A DNA stretch of 64,000 nt from NCBI GenBank assembly GCA_002633005.1, contig NMRA01000015.1, forward strand, positions 1,112,218 to 1,176,217, given 5' to 3'. The stretch's first letter is position 1; each line of letters begins with the position of its first letter. The DNA comes from Phoronis australis (Eukaryota; Phoronida; Phoronidae). The notes beneath the pieces are model-generated. The model saw only the letters and a list, made by a program, of their open reading frames with translations, had not been told where the DNA came from and searched no databases. Shown here piece after piece: positions 56,501-64,000 of the stretch. A program made the translations under genes and the position numbers.

Positions 56501-59500
56501 CCAGATATATAAATATTAGTCTAGTCATGAAATTCACCAGCTGACTTACTGGGTTAATGTATTCAATCCCATAGTTCCACGCATACAAAAGTGTAGTGAG
56601 AACAAGTGTTGTTGAAAATGGGTTCCTTGTTTGTTATTACAACCAATCGTGCTACTTTAAATGTACAGGTTCATGGGGTCGCGGGTTCACGGGTTCACGG
56701 CAAAATCCACTTATAGGTTACAGTACAAACTCTTCAGTTTGGGACAGTGATGTTTGTGGAACTATGACAAACACCTATGTTGTTACTATCGCAACAGGTA
56801 ATTGGGCAACCTGAAGAATGTGGGCAGGCGGATAATAAACCCGAATATTTAAGAATACGTTGCATGTGTTCTTTTTAGTATGGACTCAGGACACAATGGA
56901 TGCCTTATTTTCCACCTTTTTGACCTCTCACGCATTTTTGTAGGTTCTGTTGTCTTGCAGTATGTGCACACACTCTAAGAGTCTAAATTTGCTGTTTCAT
57001 CAAGCCAGTTGGCAGCTTAATTACAAACTTACTTTAGCCAGTTAATCACTGTCACATTGCAGAAAAGTTCAAGGTCTTGCGTTTCAAAGCTTTCTAAAGG
57101 TTACAAGTGAATTATGGTAAAATCTTTTAAATTTAGAATGGTATCGACATCTTCAGTGGCTGAAAGTTGGTAGTGAGAAAAAGGCAAATACACCTTATTC
57201 ACACAGTTGCCATAGTTATAAAAAGAGCCTTATTTTAGGGTTTAAGAAACAATGCATTTCGCACTTAATCACAGTGCAAAATGTGATTTTTTCGCCTGCC
57301 TCATTTTTATGTCTCAAATGCATTGTTTTTTAAGCCTTAAAAGAGGCTCTTTTTAATATCGTGGCTTCGTGAATAAGGACTATAGAACTTTCGTGAGAGG
57401 ACAATCAAATTGGATTGTTTGCCCACTTCCATTGACTCATGATAACATACTGTACTTGTTGCACTGCAGAGCAGCCTCCCGTTCAGTAACGCTAGGACCT
57501 CGCTAAAAGGCAAGACTTTGCGAGATTATGTGAGATATTGCCGTGCATTTTGAATGAGAACACGTGACTTTGACTAGCTTTTAGCTAGGTCCTAGCGTCT
57601 ACTGAACGCACGCCAGGTATCTTCTGAAGTGTTTTGAGACTTCCTGCTGGTTTTCCAGGAAGAATGTTCTGGAACTTATGTTAACTTATGCAACAACGGG
57701 GTGATTTTGTCTTACTTTCCAACTTGCAAATGGGCTGTAGAAAGACAGCGTTTTTCAATAAATAAAATGTTTCCACTTTACAATTAATTTACGGACACAA
57801 ATTTTTTTCTTGTATTGTATTTCTGTTCTGTAATACCACATTCTTCAATTACAGTTTTTACTGTAAGAAATTATGTTTTTTTCCAAAGTCACGTGCCGTT
57901 TTGTCAAGTGTACCAACATTTGGGTAAATAATCCAGCGTCTAATCCAGCGTTTCAAAACCGTTATACCAAGTACTACCCCGGTAGTTATTTTACCTTTAT
58001 AGATACTTACGTAGTGCGCAGGCAAACTGCCACTGCCCTTTTTCAGAATGCAGTAGACCTAAATTAGTCATACAAGAATGTTGTTAACGGAGGTGATTAT
58101 AAGTTTTCTGATGAGTGACCATTTTTCACACATAAGTGACTATATTTGGCTACATGGTCTGTGGAAAGCACGTTACATTGAAGTAAAATTGTGAGCGTGG
58201 AACTTTTAACAGTTGTTAGTTAATTCAATTCAAATTGACTTTAAATTTATAATTTTCTGGTCTTTCTGTTAAGCTAAGAAATTGTTTCAATCAGTTTTCA
58301 CAATGTGAGGTTAGGGTATTTTTTCTGATTTCGCAAGCTTGCAAATTGTAGCTTATATGGTGCAGGATTTGAACTTGAAATTGAAATTTCATAAAGCAAT
58401 ATTTGTCTCTAACTTGTGGACATTAAAACAAAATCATGACATTAAAGTTTTGCATTAGTTTAAGACAAAGGTAAAACAAAATGTCTGAAGCATTTTTTGT
58501 GCCTTTTTTCGCAGTCTGCAAATAAGATTGAAAAAACCAAATGCATCTCTCCCTTTGGCTGTGTTAAACTGGAACCCTGAGACAGCTAGTCTATAAACGT
58601 TTAAATAAATTTGTTCTAGTAAAATTCTACAGATGCATGTCAAAAACTGATGTAATAAATAATAAATTCACTAGTGGATTGTAGTTGGGTGAAAGTGATT
58701 ATTGACCTCCCAAATTTGACAGAAGATGTAATCAACTGTTTTGACGAAAAGGCCTTTCCCACTTCCTCCAAAGCTTTGGTATTATCGAATCTTTGTTCAA
58801 TGGCGACACTTAACTTCGGTCTTTTATCGAAGTTAACAGCACTAGTTAACTCTGAGTCTGAAGTTATGCAGTGGACTTAATAGCGAAGCGTCAACGCTTT
58901 GGTATAACGAGAACACTTAACTTCGATGCCATCGGAGTTATCGGCAGGTGTCACTGTGCTTGCCAACAGTGGCCGGTAACTGGTTAATATTAGTTAATAT
59001 TTTGTTCCACTATTTGTTGTATTGGCAGTATATAAGCATTTTGTTTCAATTTGTTCGCTCGTGTTTGCTGGATTCTTTTCTTAAAAAAATAATGATAAAA
59101 AATCACTGAACATTTTGTGTGCGTAAAATCAGTTCCCGCTGAACTGTAACTCCGAAGTCTGTGAACACTCAGGCTTAACTTTGGGCTTAACTACAGTTAA
59201 CATCGATGGTCCTGTTGTGGCTAAGTTAACTGTAAGGGCGTGTGTTTTGTGTTGCTTGTGGAAGATGGAACATGTTTATGGGTGGCTTGAAAACTGAATA
59301 CCTACAAAAATCTAGAAATACTAAGAAACATTTGTGTTGTTGAATATGTTAGTGCACTTTGGGCGTGTCTCACCTTGACAACTGACAAGTTTGGTAGAAA
59401 GGTTGGTGTACCTATGGGAATTATATTTCTTATATTGGGAGTGTCTAGCATTTTGAACTCACCTGTGCTGCTGAATCTAGGTTGTTTTATTCAATAGATA

Positions 59501-62500
59501 AATCCAACTTATCAGCCTATTATCACCCATCTTGTGCAATGACCTATGAACTTTTAATAGAAATCATTGCTTTGGTGATGTAAAACATGTTTACTCTGGT
59601 TTCAAGATGGAGCCTTACCATGTGACCCTGAACTATTCTCATTGTGTTATCATTTGACCATCTGCAATGTTGTTGTTTGAATCTGCCAACAACTTGATGT
59701 TTTGTGTTAGTGGTTACAAAGTGAGGAGATTGTCTGTTGGTCGTCACTGACATGTGTTATGTCAATAATGAATACCATAACACAGCTGTGCTGAATAGAT
59801 GCACCAAATACATGGCTTATTAATTGCACAGACTGAAGGGCAGGTTTTTTAACTCATCCCAGCAACTGTTCAATTTATGTCTCTATTTTGTCCCAGCTGC
59901 TGTTTCACTGCACAAATTTCTGGCAAAAATATTGCCGTCTTTTTTGAAAAGTGTCTAACGTTGTTGCTCAAATACTCATCATTGTTAAAATATTGTCTCA
60001 TGGCAGTCACATTACTGAACTTGGTATATAGCATTGTGAAATTTCACCCATAATGAATCAAAAAAATTTTTTTCAGTTTTCAACATTGTTGTGAATGTCC
60101 GAAGTTTTTCAAAACATTGTCAGATGGTAGCTATGGACAAACCTTGAACACGTAAAAGCAGTACTTTACTGCAACGAATCTTTCATGGGAAAATTAAAAA
60201 ATAAAAGTTCACTTGTCTGCCATATTGTGTCCTAGTGAGATATTAGTGTAATTCATAACTTTGATGCTATTTATCTTCTATGAAAAAGGGAAAAAATCAC
60301 TTGTCCATATTGCATCCCAAGTAGGTGACATTTTTCCATACATTTATTTCTGTTAAATACATTTTAGTTATGAATATTTATCTTGTGTAAAAATTTTTTT
60401 TATCAAAAGGTCGTTGTGATGTCCTCCAATGGGAAGTTTTCAGTTGTGCTAGTTTCAGTTTGTTTTATGGCAACCTGTTATCAGCTGTGAGTACGTAGCT
60501 TTCGCTCCAGGGGACTATGTTTTTAAAAATATAAAATATTAAGAACCTTTTGTAGCTGTTTTGTAATTGGAAAAACTGTGACCCTTTTGTAAAGTTTCCA
60601 ACTTCAAGAGTGAAACTTTTTGTTAAGAGTTGAATTGGAAGTTCACCCTTTTATTTAGAATTTTGTTGGAGAGAAACCTTTTGTAAGGAAACTGGTCGTG
60701 ACAAATTCACCCGTCTCAGTAACTCAACCACAATACCTCTTCTATGGAAGTAACCCCCTCAGGGGTTTCTGACTTTCTACTCATTGGTCCATTTTATAAG
60801 TGATGGGAGTGTTGTTGGTTGTTAATAAGGGAAAATACACTCGAGCAAACTACCTTTTTTCGTCCATTCTGGTGATAAACATGGTTAGGTGTCTACAGCC
60901 ACAGTTTGTCACATACCCTGTATAGCATGAATCATCGGTCTAACAAATGACCTGTTGTGATTCAAGGTATTGAGGTAGGCCAACAAAAGAAACTGGAAGT
61001 AGGTGCATAAGTTATTGTCAGGTAATACCCAGTGGGAGTAACATGACAATATCCTATATTTGGGGATAACTCATTAGTGGAGGGCTGTCCTGCCTCATTC
61101 ATCAGTTTCGGGAAGTAAAATTTCCGTTTTACTGGCGTTTCCTAAATCCCTCTCTGAGGGTCATAATTATATAACCACTGAATTAAATTTATGGTAATAC
61201 CATGCCAGTTAAGGACGCAGTATGGCAGACAAGTGAATTTTTATTTTTATTTTTTCATTTTTTTCCTGAAAGATTAGCAGTATCAAACTGATGCTTTATC
61301 ATTTTAACTTCAATACTATATAGCCACAATCATACAGTATTAAACAACCACTGATAGTTCTGTCCTCTGATTGGCTAAAACACATTATGATTATGAGGTA
61401 ATATTGACCAATCAAACACTGAATAAGCCATAAATTTTTATTAAAAAGTAAAAATTCAGGGGATCGAAGCATCAGTGGCAGTGTAGTGAAACGAATATGG
61501 ACTGGTCCCTTAGGCCAAACAAATGTAGGCTGATCCCTTTGGCCAATCAAGTCATATGGATATCAAGAGAGCAATTTTCGGCCTTGGGGGAACATTGACT
61601 TGCTCTCAATCAGTCCATATGTACTGATATAACCCCTGCGAATTCTTTTTGTCCGAAATTAGTGAGATTTTACTGCATCACATAAACGCTTACAAAAACG
61701 CGTGTAAGTAGACATCCCAGTTTCATTCAGGCTGTTAATCATATCTTAACAACCTGTACACAAGTTGTAGTTTAACTATTGTTACGTTTTCCCTTTCAAA
61801 ATTCAGCTTCAATAGAAGTAGTGTTATGAAAATATTGGTGAAGTTTTTGTTAATAGTTTCGAAGCAGTACGCAGTTTTTGTAAGAGGCACAATCAAGGTA
61901 AAAGGTCCTTTATTTACAACGCAAGTTTCCTCTGTTGGCACAAACACGTATTCAGTTCATTGAACCAGATAACATTCCTAGAACAGAGAGAAAAAAATGA
62001 CATTCGTTGTTTGCACTGAATCTGATACCGTTATATTTTGTAAGTACTATTTAGTGCATTGTAGCTAACAGGTATTAAGACAAGTATTGTACCACACACA
62101 CGTATTGTTAGCTTTTAATTATCAAATGTATGATTCATGGCTAGCTCAAGAGGAGCCGAAGTGTAATCTGGTACTCAAATAGACCCACTAATCATAATGG
62201 TAATCTAAATCAGAACAAAGAATAACAATTTCACAGCATAAAATATATAAAGACCACTGTACTGTAGAGGAGAATATACAGTTCAAGGGTATAATTAGAA
62301 TTTACAGCAGATGGATGGGAGTGTCTCAATACTCATAGAGAGGAAGAGACACCTATTGGTTGTACTATGAAGTGCATTTGGTTTCACTTGTCTTTACAAG
62401 AGCATTGGTTATTGACATTGCATGGAAGATGAACGGTGAAACACTGGATTTCTTTCCATTTTGTATTCCATAGTTTTAATTAAATAATAAAATTTTTACA

Positions 62501-63932
62501 TCCAAATTACAACAGATGACACAAATAATTTATCACCAATTCACTTTTCATTTGTAAAAATGTCTGCGAAATTGAGATGGAGTATTATTTATTAAGAATT
62601 GTTTCCCCTTTGTTTCAGTTTCTTCATTGTCATCGGTTGTGTGGTCGGTGGTGTCATTCTCATCTCACTGTTCATCCTTCTGTGCTGTTGTTTCTGCGTC
62701 GGTTGTCCTGGTTACAAAAGGAGGCAAATCAGCCGAGGCCAAGTGATCAGAAGTGAGTAGACCTCTCATGTGCTGAGACTGTGAGACATCTCATTTGTCT
62801 GTAGTCTGCAAGTCATCATTGAGAACCAATCAAGGGTCTGTTTCAGGAAAAGGGACAACTTAAATCATAAATTTGGTCTTGCGCACCACACAACTATTTC
62901 TGAAAATAATCGAATCTCACTTAGTGCAACAATGCAAAGTCTCTGAGAATACATACATAACTGCTAGTTACTGTCAGACTTAATTTCCATAAATTATTGC
63001 TAAAATGTTATGAGCTCATAATTACTTGGCTGAACCTTCATTCAGCTGCTGTGAAGTGGGAGCGTAAGACCAAATGTCTGTCTTTTAAGTGACTTAAAAG
63101 TCACTTTCATGAAATAGTCCCCACATGCCTTAGCCAGTTAAATGTTTGAGACGGTTTTGAATTTGTTTTTTCAGATATAACTAAACAGAAGTGCAAAATG
63201 CAATTTTAACATCTTGTCATGTTCACTGCTTTCAGCCCAACAGCCAGTTTCAACAGAAGTGATGTATCAAACGGTGCCTACGCAAGCAAACAGTGGTCCA
63301 TCACATGACCAGACAAACGCATATATGCCACAAGCAGGTGGTCCACCCCAAGGGTATCCTCCACATCAAGGTTATGCCCCGCATCAGGGTTACCCTCCCG
63401 CACAATCAGCTCCTTATCCGCAGCCATATAACAGCTCGTACCCTCTAACGCAAGGGCCAGCGCATTTTGGAGAAGCACCAAGTAGCATAGAAATGAGTAA
63501 AAGAGTGGAGGTAATTCATTTTTATGCATTTTTAGTGTAGTTTGTTACATTATCATAAAATTTGGATGTAAAGTACTTGCACACATTATAGCCGCAGTTA
63601 TTTTCTAAAATTTCTAAACAAAAAAAACATGAAGATAGTTGTGCAACATCAGCTGCCCAATTCTTCCTAGTAATAAGTTGTAGGAAACATTTCACACCTG
63701 ACAATTTGCTTGATACTTTTATTTTCAAAACAACGCTTATCACAAAAACGTGAAGCTACTGAACAAATAACACTAATTTGAGGATTTCACTGCCATTTGT
63801 TTCATTTTCTCACTAGTACTGGAAAGGTGGTACCAATTTAATGTATTCCATTTTGTGCGATGGTGTACTCTCTGTCACATGTTCTATGTGTTGTTTCAGG
63901 CAAGTGCACCACCTCCCCCTTATGACTACTAG
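41491..63932 (+). CDS. SHISA4-like single-pass membrane protein, complete
   Basis: Five exons join to 218 residues. Order: signal peptide (1 to about 21), short cysteine-rich ectodomain (22-70), transmembrane helix (72 to about 93) running into a CCCFCVGC juxtamembrane cluster, then a Pro/Gln/Tyr-rich cytoplasmic tail with repeated GYPPHQ-type units, ending PPPPYDY (212-218), a PPxY WW-binding motif. The FCMGYFDYDGEYHKGF spacing and the CCG...YCC core match SHISA4/SHISA5. Shisa proteins are adaptors in ER, Golgi or plasma membrane that affect receptor maturation and trafficking. Two cysteines expected in the family are absent (see findings). Intron 2 is 17.5 kb. The exact paralogue is uncertain, so no symbol is given. 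Confidence 0.9.
41555..44943. other. Shisa-like intron 1
   Basis: 3.4 kb, AT-rich. A possible extra exon at 41983-42074 is discussed in findings. A weak copy of the dispersed repeat is at about 44680-44870. Confidence 0.6.
44944..45094 (+). CDS. Shisa-like exon 2 (Cys-rich ectodomain)
   Basis: Residues 22-71, with Cys 26, 42, 46, 47, 55 and 56. Entry phase 1, exit phase 2, donor gtaagt. Another frame is also open through it, but only this one gives the shisa cysteine pattern and joins in phase. Confidence 0.93.
45487..45604 (+). repeat. 21-bp tandem repeat, 5 copies plus a partial
   Basis: CACACATACTGTGTTTCTGG-type units, length divisible by three, giving an open HTVFLVT heptapeptide frame. 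It is intronic. Confidence 0.93.
48005..48068. mobile_element. ~65-bp palindromic element, copy 2
   Basis: CCACATTTTGAGAACCAGT and ACTGGTTCTCAAAATGTGG are perfect inverted 19-bp arms. Confidence 0.75.
49347..49482. mobile_element. 136-bp near-perfect palindrome
   Basis: Two 68-bp arms meet without a loop between 49414 and 49415; 60 of 68 positions pair. The central 34 bp, spanning TCCTCCTCGAGGAGGA, is perfect. Outer ends are AGTATA-type. It has the form of a MITE or foldback element; no target duplication is clear. Confidence 0.85.
49896..50071 (+). repeat. 22-bp tandem repeat, 8 copies
   Basis: TTACTACTTTATATAACAAC plus GG and variants, exactly 8 x 22 bp. Confidence 0.93.
51110..51344 (+). 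pseudogene. THAP-domain fragment with an in-frame stop
   Basis: The frame reads CGASVPACPNYEAAKKVG, then ISFFRLPREPGMLRK, a TGA stop (51209-51211), LAVVKNERYG, and HLRVCGRHFVDSDYSDEF. The C-H zinc ligands (CxxH in VCGRHF), FFRLP and RK before the expected tryptophan are THAP hallmarks. The stop lies where the family has its invariant Trp. THAP is a DNA-binding zinc finger of transposases and derived host proteins. The first Cys pair is oddly spaced (C-x6-C). Confidence 0.75.
51307..51504 (-). pseudogene. Minus-strand frame with GYQFEPEYT motif
   Basis: An acidic start (SSSDEDFTDGSLGYTGYQFE) then PEYTDQEILERRREHAQ. This pattern resembles the N-terminal part of P2X7-like intracellular-domain proteins common in invertebrate genomes, from memory only. 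The cysteine-rich zinc module expected after it is not visible, so it is probably truncated. Confidence 0.4.
54294..54360. mobile_element. ~65-bp palindromic element, decayed copy 3
   Basis: Shares GGAGAACCAGTTTGATG and CTTGTTATTCAG with copy 1; the right arm is eroded. Confidence 0.5.
54781..54880 (+). repeat. 24/26-bp alternating tandem repeat
   Basis: TACTGTACACTGTGGGGGCT-type units in order 24, 26, 24, 26 bp, so the true period is 50 bp. Confidence 0.9.
55480..56180. mobile_element. Dispersed element, copy 1
   Basis: Shares ordered blocks with 58740-59245: GAACGCTTCG-like, CACTTAACTTC, ATCGGAGTTATCGGCAG-like, GTCACTG, GGTTAATATT and AGTTAAC near the end. The blocks are diverged, so this is an old repeat family. 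Confidence 0.55.
57190..57380. mobile_element. ~190-bp palindromic MITE, CCTTATTCAC ends
   Basis: ACCTTATTCAC ... AAAAAGAGCC ... AACAATGCATTT on the left is mirrored on the right in the same order. Arms are roughly 70 bp with gaps. Confidence 0.75.
57481..57607. mobile_element. 127-bp MITE, GTTCAGTA ends
   Basis: GTTCAGTA-ACGCTAGGACCT and CGCTAAAAG are mirrored by the right arm ending CTGAAC. Arms about 35 bp. Confidence 0.75.
58740..59245. mobile_element. Dispersed element, copy 2
   Basis: Second member of the family at 55480-56180, with the same block order and shorter. No coding frame seen. Confidence 0.55.
60050..60240 (+). repeat. Dispersed repeat family, copy 4
   Basis: Tail CACTTGTCTGCCATATTGT at 60211-60229. 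A degenerate second tail lies near 60297, and an inverted tail at 61216-61240. Confidence 0.6.
62619..62752 (+). CDS. Shisa-like exon 3 (transmembrane)
   Basis: Encodes FFFIVIGCVVGGVILISLF and the rest of the helix, then CCCFCVGCPGYKRRQ. The cysteine cluster after the helix is typical of shisa. Entry phase 2, exit phase 1. Confidence 0.93.
62753..63899. other. Shisa-like introns 3 and 4
   Basis: 62753-63235 and 63511-63899, AT-rich; nothing recognised. Confidence 0.6.
63236..63510 (+). CDS. Shisa-like exon 4 (Pro-rich tail)
   Basis: Residues 117-208. Contains three GYxPxQ-like units (PPQGYPPHQGYAPHQGYPPA), then tyrosine/serine-rich sequence. Donor gtaatt. Confidence 0.9.
63900..63932 (+). 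CDS. Shisa-like terminal exon
   Basis: ASAPPPPYDY then TAG. The short last exon carries the PPxY motif. The 3' UTR continues past the window end. Confidence 0.88.
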   Translation, partial: ASAPPPPYDY

Positions 63933-64000
63933 TACAACTAGTGACCTCTGGTGAGAGTGCAAGTCTGACAAGCTTCGTTCCAATGAGATGGGAAATCACT
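63933..64000 (+). other. Start of the shisa-like 3' UTR
   Basis: Sequence after the TAG to the window end. No poly(A) signal yet. Confidence 0.7.

Larger units (their letters stand above)
45095..62618. other. Shisa-like intron 2 (17.5 kb)
   Basis: The largest intron; it holds most mobile elements of the right half (45487-45604, 48005-48068, 49347-49482, 49896-50071, 50934-52605, 54781-54880, 55480-56180, 57190-57380, 57481-57607, 58740-59245) and a possible alternative first exon at 60419-60486. No separate nested gene was recognised. Confidence 0.7.

Overview
The window is a piece of an animal nuclear genome. Its genes are split into many short exons with canonical GT-AG introns, the spacers are AT-rich, and small DNA transposons, inverted repeats and minisatellites are abundant. 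No bacterial, organellar or viral gene is visible. The proteins are metazoan, and closest in my memory to vertebrate DIS3L2, DDX10 and SHISA4. That mix, with hAT-like and THAP/TTAA elements and strong allelic divergence, suggests a marine invertebrate, perhaps a hemichordate or another invertebrate deuterostome. The species cannot be fixed from sequence alone.

Three protein genes are present. (1) DIS3L2, plus strand, exons from 3753 to 18528: the C-terminal 558 residues of a cytoplasmic 3'-5' exonuclease for uridylated RNA. The N-terminal cold-shock exons lie upstream of the window. (2) DDX10, minus strand, 41162 down to 21711: complete, 18 coding exons, 868 residues, a DEAD-box helicase of small-subunit ribosome assembly. 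(3) A SHISA4-like membrane protein, plus strand, 41491 to 63932: complete, five coding exons, 218 residues. DIS3L2 and DDX10 converge tail to tail. DDX10 and the shisa gene diverge from a 328-bp intergenic promoter carrying a perfect CRE. Two of the genes serve RNA metabolism, but nothing shows that the three act together.

Regions: 1-3752 has no recognised exon. 3753-18528 is DIS3L2, whose introns hold five tandem-repeat arrays and two places where the end of an exon has been duplicated into the intron. 18529-21710 is the convergent spacer, largely a 1.2-kb terminal-inverted-repeat element. 21711-41162 is DDX10, with several transposons and, in intron 1, an apparent false haplotype duplication next to a hAT end. 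41163-41490 is the shared promoter. 41491-63932 is the shisa gene, whose 17.5-kb second intron holds a degraded THAP-encoding TTAA element, a 136-bp palindrome and other palindromic elements.

I did not find a clearly new biological system. The best leads are the exon-tail duplications that carry CTCF-like motifs, the transposon that puts a poly(A) signal in front of each convergent gene, the THAP element, and the loss of two expected shisa cysteines. Exon boundaries were set by hand from splice consensus, reading-frame continuity and remembered family sequence. No alignment was run.
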